This document shows positions 20,693 to 30,339 of a stretch of 64,000 nucleotides of DNA, in pieces. Origin of the DNA: Harmothoe impar. Its lineage: Eukaryota > Annelida > Polychaeta > Phyllodocida > Polynoidae. Made by a program: the position numbers and the translations under genes. Within the stretch, counting starts at the first letter, position 1. Every line of letters begins with the position of its first letter. The DNA lies in contig OX381714.1 in the NCBI GenBank assembly GCA_947462335.1, forward strand, positions 37,545,360 through 37,609,359, given 5' to 3'. Below the pieces are notes generated by a model, which worked only from the letters and a program-made list of their open reading frames with translations, did not search any database and was not told where the DNA came from.

Positions 20693-21263
20693 GAACAGGG
20701 GATATTTTCCCCAAATCTGCAGACAGACCTGAAATGGCCCAATTATAGAATGTTATCCCTTGCGCCCTGGAATTATGATAACGGTCAAACTTACCTCCAT
20801 ATAAATGCCTCAAATTTATCTATGAATTCATTACAGTCCATCTGTGCTGCCAAAGGCATTATGACCCATGCTGAGGATCCGGATATTTTCCCTATGCTTA
20901 GCAATCTCATTTGCTCTATTCATTCCTGTTAAGGCATAGCCCTGGTAACACGTCACGAGAAATTCCCGGGAAGTTTTGGGGATTCCATGAGCAAAATTTC
21001 CTGTGATATCACAGGATTAAAAGACGTGATTTTACATGTAGAATCTTGTAAAATCACGGGATTTACCCCAGCAAATCAGCAGGATGTGGGTTCGAACCCC
21101 TGTGTCAGTTCACTTATTTAACCGATGGGGTAGAATTGTGAACACCATAGCATAGGTGTATTTCTACCTTATTCAAGCAGGAATTGATGATAAAAAACAT
21201 TAAAAATGTATCTTCTACATGTTGGTGTGAAAGAAATGTTTTCTATATGACGGATACAAAAAA

Positions 21264-21336
21264 AAGATAACTAGGGATTCGACCTCTCCACTTTCAGATC
21301 TACAGTGCTAGGCTCTACAGACTGAGCTAACCATGC
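21264..21336 (-). repeat. tRNA-Lys-like unit (SINE-type), minus copy
   Basis: The minus strand shows a D-arm/A-box phrase TTAGCTCAGTCTGTAGAGC, an anticodon-arm region, and a B-box-like GGTCGAATCC, spaced as in a tRNA. It most resembles tRNA-Lys. Mismatches in the acceptor stem and T-arm (GGTTCRA changed to GGTCGA) argue against a functional tRNA. The flanking GCTTGCTGAATGGTTGATGC is shared with the plus copy, so it is a repeat. Confidence 0.6.
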
Positions 21337-21641
21337 TTGCTGAATGGTTGATGCATGGAGTGGTAGTGTTTAATCTGCACCCTCTCCCTGTCTCAATGGG
21401 CCACATGCTAGTGCACGGGACAATGTATTTGTAGTTGGAAAGCTTGGTTTCTATTACTAATTACTTTAGAATTAGAAATCAAAAGCCAAGACAATGAATC
21501 TCTTGAAGGATTGCAAGTATCACTTTAACACCGCAATTAATGGGAGAATACAAGTGTATGTATGTGTTAAACGTGCAAAATGCCCCATGTTAAATGATTC
21601 CTTCATACAGTTGTTTTGTATCAGAGAGAGAGGGTGCAGAA

Positions 21642-21851
21642 TTAACCCTTTAGGGCCGAGCATCGACTATAGTCGACACCATGGCTGGCCGAGCATCGAC
21701 TATAGTCGACACCATGGCTGGCCGAGCATCGACTATAGTCGACACAACTCTATGGGAATCATCAAAGGCTCGGCCCCAGGGGAAGTTCCTGCCAAAATGT
21801 CTCGCCCCCATCACCAGAAAAAATATATTTTGGTCGGCCTTAAAGGGTTAA
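21642..21851. mobile_element. TTAA-flanked MITE (piggyBac-like) with internal palindrome triplication
   Basis: The ends are TTAA-CCCTTTAGGGCC and GGCCTTAAAGGG-TTAA: inverted repeats with a perfect TTAA duplication, the hallmark of piggyBac-type insertion. Inside, a ~31-bp unit containing the perfect palindrome TCGACTATAGTCGA is repeated three times (21,660-21,745). Confidence 0.8.
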
Positions 21852-21855
21852 ACAT

Positions 21856-21966
21856 TAGGGACCTTTAGCAACCTGACATATCTCATTAAACGAAAACATA
21901 GCAGTGTTACAGCCATAGGCTACGTCATCTCTAAATGGGCTGCGACGACATTGCTACAGGTCCCTA
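21856..21966. mobile_element. Mini-MITE, TA-flanked (TAGGGACC family), copy 1
   Basis: Begins TAGGGACCTTTAGCAACC and ends ACAGGTCCCTA. It is 111 bp including flanking TAs, without coding capacity. The right terminal repeat is shortened. Confidence 0.65.
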
Positions 21967-21996
21967 TTACCTTTCCATGCATCAACCATTCAGCAA

Positions 21997-22067
21997 GCCC
22001 GGTCAGCTCAGTCTGTAGAGCCTAGCACTTTAGATCTGAAGGTGGAGAGGTCGAATCCCTAATGAGC
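21997..22067 (+). repeat. tRNA-Lys-like unit (SINE-type), plus copy
   Basis: GCCCGGTCAGCTCAG, GTAGAGCC, ACTTTAGATCTGAAGG and GGTCGAATCCCT follow the tRNA-Lys layout with A and B boxes. The acceptor stem does not close (GCCCGG versus ATGAGC), so it is a tRNA-derived repeat, not a tRNA gene. It is the inverted partner of 21,264-21,336; the shared flank ATGCATCAACCATTCAGCAA extends the homology to about 21,975. Confidence 0.6.
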
Positions 22068-22081
22068 TATGATGGGAAAAA

Positions 22082-22193
22082 TAGGGACCTTTAGCAAACC
22101 TAAGGTAGTTCATTAGACCCAGATGTAGCCTACAATTTTGCCATTGCTACATCAGCGTTTAAGGAGCTACATCAGGTTTGCTAAAGGTCCCTA
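22082..22193. mobile_element. Mini-MITE, TA-flanked (TAGGGACC family), copy 2
   Basis: Nearly perfect inverted ends TAGGGACCTTTAGCAAACCT and AGGTTTGCTAAAGGTCCCTA (apart from one or two bases), 112 bp in all. A third right end of the same family occurs at about 22,345-22,367 (GTTTGCTAAAGGTCCCT). Confidence 0.8.
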
Positions 22194-22485
22194 TTTGAAG
22201 GTGGATAGTTGGAATCCCTAGTGATCTTTTTTTTTCGCATGAAAGAAATAATGGGAAAATCTACATGATGTACATCTAAGCTTACTATACGCAGACGTAG
22301 CAGTGTTAAAAGTATAGGATATGTCTACGTTTAATTGGCTATGTTGGGTTTGCTAAAGGTCCCTCAAGTTTATCATGCTTCTCTCTTTGTCAACAACAAC
22401 TCTACGTATTGTACAACAAACGTATACATAATATATTATGGTACAGTCACCACTGGTCACAGATCATGTACCTCTCCCAATACAT

Positions 22486-22562
22486 GTCCCAGCAGGTCAG
22501 TCGCTAAAGCACGGGACTATGGGTCTGAGGGTAGCAGGTTCAGTTCTCGAACAGGACAAGCA
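22486..22562 (+). repeat. Third tRNA-like unit
   Basis: AGCAGGTCAGTCGCTAAAGCAC (an A-box-like D arm), GGGACTATGGGTCTGAGGGT (anticodon-arm like) and GCAGGTTCAGTTCTCG (B-box like). The T-loop departs from consensus and the acceptor stem is not convincing, so it is a SINE or tRNA pseudogene rather than a gene. Confidence 0.45.
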
Positions 22563-22924
22563 TATGTAAGATTGTTAGTGGTCAAAAGGAGTGTATGTGG
22601 ATGATTTTGTAAGAATATTTATAATCACACTAGACAGATTCACTAGAACCATTCAGGTCTACTAGTATGGGGTTCGAACCAATGCACCCCTCTTTAACAG
22701 AATCCCATGATATAACGGGAAATTTTGCTCACAGCAATCCCGTGATATCATGGGAATAGAACCCGGGTTATTCCCGAGACTGACCCCAGTTCAACCCGTG
22801 TTATTCAGGGGGAATTCACGGGAATTTGTTTCCAGGGAGGCCACTTCATAGATCACATTGATTGACCTGGTGTAACTGTGTATCGACATGTTCTCATATA
22901 AGGTCCGTACCATGTAGAAGATTA

Positions 22925-23070
22925 TGATCAATTAGATGTCTAACCACTGCCTGTTGAACAGCTAGAGATCTGCTTACTGGTAAAGAACCCCCTACTGACA
23001 GATACAAGTTGCTCTAGGATTGTAGCATCTCCTATCACTGCAACTCTAGCTTCGCAGGATCCCTTTGATA
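22925..23070. repeat. Dispersed repeat R1, partial copy
   Basis: Matches 17,800-17,950: CTGCCTGTTGAACAGCTAGA, then TATCACTGCAACTCTAGCTT. It lacks the first half. Confidence 0.6.
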
Positions 23071-23094
23071 CCCCTTACTCAGCGCAGTACCTCA

Positions 23095-23830
23095 GCGGCA
23101 TGTGGAATGTGTTAAGTATGTAGTCTCTGATGGAGAGGCTCTATTTTCAATTCACTCATCTGGGCAGGTATGCATACCTGCCCCATGAACCTTCCTTAAG
23201 CCTTGATCTCCAGGCCAAAACACTTACGATCACAGGGAGAGAGAGAGACAATTTTCCAAATCTGATTTACTCACTGTATTTATCTGAACTGCCTAGGTTT
23301 ATCTCAAGTCAAGCATTAGTGACATAAAAAGACTGCTCTAATGCAGCTCTACCTGAGCACTACTTGGGATTTCCCATAAGGCTTATTGGATCGGGTTTCC
23401 CGCTCATGCTCTTACAATGACGACACCCGATCCGTTATGTCTGTCTCTCATCTGTAAACTTTCGGCAGACTTTCCGTATTTAATGCTTCTTGTGTCTAAA
23501 TAAAGCTACCTGTTAAAAGTAATGAGTCTGTTATTCTGTCTCGGTCTGCTCTACCCTGCCTATGGGCGTCACCCCTCGCCCCCTTATCTTTTGGAGGGTA
23601 CACACGATTGGCCATACTTTTTCGAGATTTCTGGATACTGGTCACCCTTTGTTGTGGTCCTCTGCTCTCAGCTTGTCTATCTACTCTGTTGGTAACTACT
23701 GGTAACTATGTCTACTTGGTTTCTTTCTTCGTTTGCTTTCTAGGTACTTATAAGTTGTCACTACGTCAATTCGTTCTATCTGTCGGCCAAGTAAAGGTTT
23801 GACAATTCTCATTCCATGTTTTAATCCTTC
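23095..23830. repeat. Family-1 non-autonomous element, interior (S0 part, S1 and T modules)
   Basis: S0 part at 23,095-23,300 with a perfect 22-bp palindrome (half-site GGGCAGGTATG) at about 23,162-23,183. S1 at 23,331-23,600 with CATAAAAAG and AAATAAAGC. T module at 23,600-23,830, repeated at 27,260-27,508 (CATACTTTTTC, TCTGTTGGTAACTACTGGTA). On the minus strand this interior follows the 5' LTR and primer site at 24,266-24,835. Confidence 0.6.
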
Positions 23831-24265
23831 GTCTAACATTCAGATTATAATGCAGGCACTATTGGTGGCCTATTATATACATTTGGACAACAGTAATTCT
23901 GTTTATTACCTGTATATTTAGGCTTACAACTTGCCTTTTTCAATTATATGCCTTTTCAATTATATGTCTCTAATAACTCTAGATCCACGTTGTCCTATGT
24001 GTGCATGCCTGTACAGGCTTACAATCGACTTATCAATGCACAGGTTTATAGTCATGGAAATTTGTTCCCCTTGTCGTTTTCTGCAGGTTATATCTCCCCT
24101 TGTGGTTTTTGGAGGTTCTCATAAGTTAACCACCAATTTCTATTTTTACATTTCTATCTACTATCAACCTTTCTATCTATTACTTTTCTATCTACTACTA
24201 ATACAATATTTTTCCTTACTCTTATAAACTGTATCAGACGCTGAAAGCACCTGGTTGTTTTTCAA

Positions 24266-24283
24266 TGCCCCGGTTCTCCACCA
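24266..24283 (-). promoter_or_regulatory. Primer-binding site, 2 nt after the LTR (best copy)
   Basis: On the minus strand the LTR ends GGGTGCACA, then AC, then TGGTGGAGAACCGGGGCA. The 2-nt gap after a CA end and the TGG start match the standard LTR/primer-site layout. The complement ends TTCTCCACCA, as in some animal tRNA-Ala acceptor stems. The full 18-base match to a specific tRNA cannot be tested here. Confidence 0.6.
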
Positions 24284-24285
24284 GT

Positions 24286-24835
24286 TGTGCACCCTATAAG
24301 TATGATTCTTTATACGTATTTGATTGTGTTGTGTTGTGTAGTCCCTACTATTGTGCACCCTATGTTGTTCATTACTCTCTATTATGTATGTATTCAATTG
24401 TGTCGTGTCCAGTAGTCCCTACCATAAATGTGTTAGGCAGTGTCTGTCGTACAGAATATATTTCATCTTTAACTTCATCTTCAAGGATCCGCGACGAGCT
24501 CTATCTGGCCCATCTTTAGGTGGCTTCCTCACCTCCTGGGCTCGGAGCGAATCGACTTCTATCATTTAAGCAAGGGATTATAATAAAGGTTCTGACGATA
24601 TAAAGGGGGTAACTATCTTTCTTTCCAAGGTGATTTGAATATACTCGTTATCAGGAGCGCCTCCAGGCACACAAATAAAGATGTCTCCGGCATGTGAAAT
24701 GAGGTACGAATTCATTTTAATGTCATTGCTGCTTTATTGACAGTTTTCTTACTCATATTGAAGCAAGCCCACAAATTGCTAACATGGTCACAAGGCCACG
24801 TGAACGGCACGGGTGAATAAATACTAACTGCCACT
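24286..24835 (-). repeat. LTR family 1, copy 3 (5' LTR of a non-autonomous copy)
   Basis: It has the same landmarks as the 10.5-kb LTR (GTGTGCCTGGAGGCGCTCC, GTCAATAAAGCAGC, TCGTCGCGGATCC) and ends in CA before the primer site. It contains a short internal duplication of the TGTGCACCCTAT end (about 24,286 and 24,353) and lacks the CCCCGGGGAAT block present at 10.7 and 25.97 kb. Confidence 0.75.
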
Positions 24836-24879
24836 AATCCCTTACATCTAACCGCCAGAGTCTGTCTAAATGGCATGTG

Positions 24880-25692
24880 GCTTTCAGCATGTGGAATGTA
24901 TCAAGTATGTAGTCTCAACTAGAGAAGCCTTACAATCAATGCACTCACCTGGACAGGTACATATATCTGCCCCTTGTTCCTTCCTGAAGCCTTGATCTCC
25001 AGGCCAATAATACTGATGATTAACAAATTCATGCATTTTCACAGTTCTATACATAATCTGTTGAGAGCAGGGCCCATGGGGGAGGGGACAATTTCCCAAG
25101 TCTGATTTACTTCATACAGGGAGACAATTTCCCAAGTCTGATTTACCCACTGTATTTCTCTAAAAGGCCTAAATTTACCTCAGGTCTAGATGGTAGGCAA
25201 CACTAGTGACAATGTAATATTCTTTTGCTTATCCAGGCATTTGAAGTCTAACGCTACTCAGACCTGAGATCTTATCACACAGCTCATCTCTATCCGCCAC
25301 ACAGTAAGGGTGCTGTCGGGGCCTCCACAGGTAGAAGCCGTCCGGGGTACTTCCTCATGCCGCGGTGCTGACAGCTTCAAAACCTCCCGCGGCAGCTCCG
25401 CTCCTGGGCTGCTCCCCGCTGCCGCTGGCTGTTCACCGTGTGTGATGACAGCCCAGGTGTTCTCAATCTACTCCAATTTCCGTAACTCCGCCACAGGGAT
25501 CTGAGCCCCCGGGAGGAGTCCCTATATCAATTTAGATGCTACCCCCTGTATGGTTGTCTGATTCAGAACTGCTGGGAGGTATAATTTCCAATATGATAGT
25601 GTATTGGTATAGCCTGCAAACAGGTCTTCCCCTGGATGTTAATGGTGCGGCAACTCACCCCTCTCTCTCTCTCTCTTTCTGGGCCTGACAGC
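24880..25692. repeat. Interior module S0, copy 2
   Basis: Parallel to 14,268-15,072. The minus-strand frame at its left end (HEFVNHQYYWPGDQG) is shared with 14.4 kb and contains a YWPG motif reminiscent of an integrase zinc-binding region. The lack of the paired histidines and the non-coding state of the 26.5-kb copy leave this undecided. A splice-donor consensus CAGGTGAGT (minus) lies at about 24,943-24,951. Confidence 0.6.
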
Positions 25693-25866
25693 ATGTTATA
25701 TACTACCATAAGGCATTAGCATATGGTAGGCAGGGGTTTAGTGCTTATGGTGTCTAAATAAAGCTACACATTAAAAGTAATGGTTTTGTTATTCTGTCTT
25801 GGTCTGCTCTACCCTGCATATGGATGTTCCCTATCTCCCCCCTTATCTTTCGGAGCATACACTATG
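25693..25866. repeat. Interior module S1, internally deleted copy
   Basis: Same left end (TGTTATATACTACC) and right end (CATACA) as 15,073-15,571, with about 325 bp missing between. It abuts the next LTR directly. Confidence 0.6.
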
Positions 25867-26390
25867 AAAGTGTCGGTTAGTGTATATTCTTCAACTTCAT
25901 CTCCAATGTTCCGCGACGAGCTCTATCCAGTCCATGTCCGACTCCGTTTCTGGTTGAATGTCCCGGGGAATGGCCATTCCCCGGGCCTAACACTACTAAT
26001 TAAATGAGCCTTAAACCTCTGAGGAATTAAATACTGCAATGTGATAGTTTTGGTTTTTAAATGGCCTCCTCACGTCCTGGGTTCGGAGCGGATAGAACTC
26101 TATTGTTTAAGTAAGGAGTTATGATAAATGTTGGACAATGTGGGGGGGGGGGGTAACTATCTTTCTTTCCAAGGTGATTCAAATGTACTCGTTATCAGGA
26201 GCGCCTCCAGGCGCACAAGTAAAGACGTCTCCAGCATGTGAAATGAGGTACGAATTCAGTTTAATGTCATTGCTGTTTTATTGACAGTTTTCTCATTTAT
26301 AGTAGCAAGCCCACAAGTTGCTTACATGGTCACAGGGTCATATGAACGGCACCGGTGAATAATTACTACCTACTCACAACCTTTTCATCT
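25866..26390 (-). repeat. LTR family 1, copy 4 (3' end truncated)
   Basis: Carries TCAACTTCATCTCC, CGACGAGCTCTATCC, GGGAATGGCCATTCCC, a poly-G tract near 26,140 and GCGCCTCCAGGCGCACAAG. The minus-strand end (the TGCACA side) is missing at the junction with S1. Confidence 0.7.
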
Positions 26391-26399
26391 ACCCGACAG

Positions 26400-26975
26400 A
26401 GTCTGTCTAACCGGCATGTGGCATTCGGCATGTGGAATGTGTTAAGTATGTAGTCTCTGATGGAGAGGCTCTATTATCAATTCACTCACCTGGGCAGGTA
26501 TGCATACCTGCCCCATGATCCTTCCTTAAGCCTTGATCTCCAGGCCAAAACACTTACGATTAATAAACTCATGCACCTTCATGATTATGTATTATGATCT
26601 ACTGAGAGCAGGGTCCATGGGGAGGGGACAAGATAATCACAGGGAGAGAGAGACAATTTTCCAACTCTGATTTACTCACTGTATTTATCTGAACTGCCTA
26701 GGTTTATCTCCAGTCTAGAAGGTAGGCACCATTGGTAATGACACAATTGTCTTTTGCTTATCCGATCATTCGAGTTTTAATGTCCCTCCGTTAGCAGTGA
26801 GAGCCTATCATGTTACTCATCTCTCTCCGCCGCACGGTGGGGGTGCGGCGGGGGCCTCCGCGGGCTGAAGGCGCACAGGGTGGCTCAGCAGGCAGCAATG
26901 GTGAAGGCCTGGAGCCCCTAGCTATAGTCCCGCTGTTCGGGGTGGTGTGGCCTGCCTCCGCCGCCTAACAGCCGG
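26400..26975. repeat. Interior module S0, copy 3
   Basis: Contains the perfect 22-bp palindrome with half-site GGGCAGGTATG (about 26,493-26,514) and the minus-strand CAGGTGAGT donor at its left edge. It is followed by the ACAGGGAGAGAGAGACAA block and a GC-rich segment around 26,830-26,970. Confidence 0.65.
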
Positions 26976-26984
26976 AGCATTAGT

Positions 26985-27632
26985 GGCATAAAAAGGAATG
27001 CCTTACTGTAACTCTATCCGGACGCTACCTGGGATTTCCCATAAAGATTCCCGGATCGGGTTTCCCGACCCTGCTCTTATGATGAGGAAACATAATCCCT
27101 TATGTCTGTCTCTGATCGGCTACCTTTCTACATTTGGTGTTTCTTGTGTCTAAATAAAACTACATATTAAGGGTTGTTTGTTTGTTATTCTGTCTTGGTC
27201 TGTTCTCCCTTACATATGGGACTGACCCATTGTCCTCTTACCTCGTAGAGTGTACACACGATCGGTCATACTTTTTCAAGATTTCTGAATATGGGTCACC
27301 CTCTGTTTTGGGCCTCTGCTCTTAGTTTGTCTATTTACTCTGTCGGTAACTACTGGTAACTACTTCTACTAGATTCCTTTCTTTTGTTTACTTCTAGGTA
27401 CTTGTAAGTTGTCGCTACGCTATTTCGTTCTATCTGTCAACCTAGTAATGGTTTGACAATTCCCATTCCATATTCTAATCCTTCGTCTAACATTCTGATT
27501 ATAATGCTTCTTGTGTCTAAATAAAGCTACATATTAAGAGTTGTTTGTTTGTTAGTCTGTCTTGGTCTGCTCTCCCTTACATATGGGCCTCACCCATTGT
27601 CCTCTCACCCCGTAGAGTGTACAATACCATGT
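26985..27632. repeat. Modules S1, T and a second S1 fragment
   Basis: S1 at 26,985-27,250; T at 27,260-27,508 (copy of 23,600-23,830); S1 fragment at 27,509-27,632. The S1-T-S1 order repeats the arrangement seen left of 23.8 kb and defines the right edge of the mosaic. Confidence 0.65.
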
Positions 27633-28086
27633 GGGAGAGTAGTGTGAGACCTGAAAGCGGCTTGATGCACTAGTTTCCAGCTTCTACTTTGGGATGGATT
27701 TATACCTTTTCTGAGTGGAATTGGATCCTTAGCATGTGAGTACTTGTGTATGAAGTTACATAGTGAGGGCTAGAATTACAGTGATACTTTACTGATCATG
27801 AGGTCTAGAATTACAGTGATGCATGACCATGTGATCGGTTGTTTTCCTCTCTGATGGTGAATGGTTCATACCAAGAGGGGGAGAAGACATGATATTAATC
27901 ATGGAAACAAGTTTTATCAATGTGAAAAGTGAACATGCCATTTTGAGGGCAGGAAACCAAGTAGAAGTTACATAGATCCCAGAACTATGGTAATACCTAA
28001 CAATAAATTACAGTGATACCCTATGTTAACTGCAAACTGAATTATGGTAATACATGCAGAAAAATTCTCAAGCCTGTCACACACAA
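27632..28086. other. No supported feature
   Basis: Unique AT-rich sequence, with a short direct repeat around TAGAATTACAGTGAT (about 27,772 and 27,808). Confidence 0.4.
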
Positions 28087-28998
28087 CCCAGCAAGCAAGG
28101 ATACGTTGGGCCAACGTTGTACAACGTCGGCAGGTCGCAAGCAATATTTTAACGTTGTGCCAATGTTGGTCTGACAACGTTGGTACAACATTGGTAAATT
28201 GATGTTGTACCAACGTTGGCAATACTCCCAGTGGTTTGCCAACGTTGGTATAACGTTAGATAAGTCATGTCCTGCCAACGTTGGTACAACACTGCATCTC
28301 CAACCTCCACCAGAGGGCATCAAAGGTTGTATCTAGATATTTCTACCAGCAGATCCATTATCTTTCCTCATAATTGGCCAATAATTGGGGCCTATTTGTT
28401 TTATAAAGCTTTTGAAACCAGGTGTACTCCATGTATAATATATTTGATTCTTAATTATCATCTTTACATATGATATAACAGAATCCTGGCAATATTCCTA
28501 TCAGGACACCCTTTTGTAGGCAATGGCAAGTCAATAAGGTGTAAATGATAGGATGATTCTATATCACTTCTTGGCTTTTCAAGTTGAGATTAAGGTGAAA
28601 TGCAAATAAAGAAATGGCTGTGTCTTATATAGTTATATATAATTGAGAGCTAATACTAATAGACCAATATTATGAGCAAACCATGTTAGACAAATTCTCC
28701 CTGTCACACATTGGATTTACACCACAAATAAATGTTATATTTTGCCTATGACATGGTTGGGTAGACGTTGGCACAATGTCAACATCTGACATTGGCCTGA
28801 CGTTGGCCTGACGTTGGCCCAACGTCATGCCAACGTGACGTTGGCCCAACGTTGGCCCGACGTCATACCAATGGCGACGTTGGCAAATAGTAGAAATGGA
28901 CGGCCAAAAAGCACTTGGGGCAACGAAAATAACTGACGTCGTGCCAACGCCAGCTGACGTCATGCCAACGTTGGCCTGACGTCGAATTGCGTGCTGGG
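28087..28998. mobile_element. CCAACGTTGG-rich inverted-repeat element, copy 1 (912 bp)
   Basis: Ends CCCAGCAAGCAAGGATACG and, reversed, CCCAGCACGCAATTCGACG. Both subterminal regions (about 230 bp each) are built from many copies of the palindromic core CCAACGTTGG or GCCAACGTTGGTACAACGTT, in both orientations. The centre is AT-rich with no transposase. A second, independent copy at 38,165-39,302 has the same order of parts. Both copies are bordered by AA on each side. A longer target duplication is not visible. Confidence 0.75.
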
Positions 28999-29209
28999 AA
29001 ACCATGCCATTTGGCCTTTAAAATGCCATACCTATGGCAATGTATAGCCTATCTCCTATAAGTATATTTGTGCAATAATAACTCATATAATTGCTTCCAA
29101 GTAGGCTAAATCAACCCCCTTCTATTTGTTGTCAATATCCTAAGTGGCCACCTCATATTACCTAAATTCGAATTAAGGTAATAGATGTAGACCCTGTGAC
29201 ACTACTTTT

Positions 29210-29440
29210 GTACCTTGCTCCGATGCCACTTTCCATGCAGCAAAGGGCCCCAATCCTATACTACCCAGTAATAGCAACAGTTGGAAGCTGCTGAGTCTGT
29301 CAACAGCAGGGAACTGCTCACCGATAGCTGACAGATAAAGGCCACGTTAATGCTAAGGAAATGTAACGTCTCGTATCATTGCAACTGTAGCTTTGCAGAA
29401 TTGCTTTGCTATTCTTTACACTGTACAGATACCTATAGCA
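29210..29440. repeat. Dispersed repeat R1, copy 4
   Basis: AATCCTATACTACCCAGTA, CAGTTGGAAGCTGCT, AACTGCTCACCGATAGCTGA and TATCATTGCAACTGTAGCTT follow the order of the 17.6-kb copy. Confidence 0.55.
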
Positions 29441-29729
29441 AGACTTTATGTCAAATTAAATAGAAATTGAATAAATATTGTGTGAAATTCCTTTGCTAGC
29501 CTTTAATCAATGAGGACGACATAGGTATACTATGGGGAAGTTTGAATAAAAAATGATTTTGACATACATGAATATGAGTGTCTTGGTTGATACTAGTTGA
29601 AAATAGGGGGCAGAGAAGGGGGTTCAGGGGGTGCAGCAGCCTCATTAAAATATGACTAGAGCACATTATGCAGGTCTGGTAATGCTCATGATGCTCTAAA
29701 TGTTCCGAGAGCAATGAGCCCAAAAATAT

Positions 29730-30180
29730 TCAAACTACACCAATCTAAGTCCCTCAAAATATATCAATCTAGAGATAGAATTCTAAAGTTCTCCTGGAGC
29801 AATATGCCCCCAAAACTCCACAGAACACACCAATCTTGAGGTGGTATTTCTATATTTCTCTGGAATAAATATATTATTTTCTGAAACCCATCAGAAGACA
29901 CCAATCTAACAAAAGAGTTACTAGATTCTTGGGGCAATTACCCACTACCCAAAATATACCAATTCTAAAGGTAGATTTTCAATTTTTCAATATACCAATC
30001 TGACAGTTTCCTTGGAGCAGTCAGTCTCTAAACGTCTCAGAACATTATACCCTTCTAAGGATAGAAATCCATTGCTTTCTGGGGAAAAACCTCCACAGAA
30101 CGCATCAATTGAACGGTAGCATTTCAAAACTTTCCACGCACAATGTGCCCCATAACCCCTCAGAATTCACCAAAATAATG
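29730..30180. repeat. Degenerate tandem repeat (~60-100-bp unit)
   Basis: Recurring order of phrases: ACACACCAATCTAAGG, a GTAGAATTCTA-like piece, TTCTCTGGAGCAAT, a GCCCCCAAAACT-like piece and CCTCAGAACA. At least five diverged units are visible. A related phrase with CCCCCTGAACCCCC (minus) sits near 29,620. Confidence 0.5.
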
Positions 30181-30339
30181 AAATTAAAAGTCTCAGAATT
30201 TTCCCGGATTTGACACGAGGTGGGGAAGGTGTAGCAGGGGGTCAAACCCCCTCCCCACTTCAGAACAGAGTCTCTAGTGGCCATGTTGGTTGTTCTGTCA
30301 CGTATTTTCAGTAAGGGTGAGGATGTTTCTACCATGCAA

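Larger units (their letters stand above)
20945..22840. mobile_element. Composite island bounded by imperfect inverted repeats
   Basis: The left end reads CCTGGTAACACG, then GAGAAATTCCCGGG. The right end, reversed, reads CCTGGAAACAAATTCCCGTG. Both flanks then carry ATATCACAGG/GATATCATGGG-type imperfect palindromes and a tRNA B-box-like GGTTCGAACC (about 21,090 and 22,673). The interior holds two inverted tRNA-Lys-like units, a TTAA-flanked MITE, TA-flanked mini-MITEs and a third tRNA-like unit. It could be one non-autonomous transposon loaded with insertions, or two unrelated repeats. Confidence 0.5.

Noticed and set aside
21997..22067. Functional tRNA-Lys gene
   Set aside because: The acceptor stem does not pair, the T-loop lacks the GGTTCRA consensus, and the unit is present as an inverted repeat with shared flanks.
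24884..25099. Integrase zinc-binding domain suggested by a YYWPG motif
   Set aside because: The motif is not accompanied by the paired histidines, and the equivalent frame is closed in another copy, so it was kept only as part of module S0.
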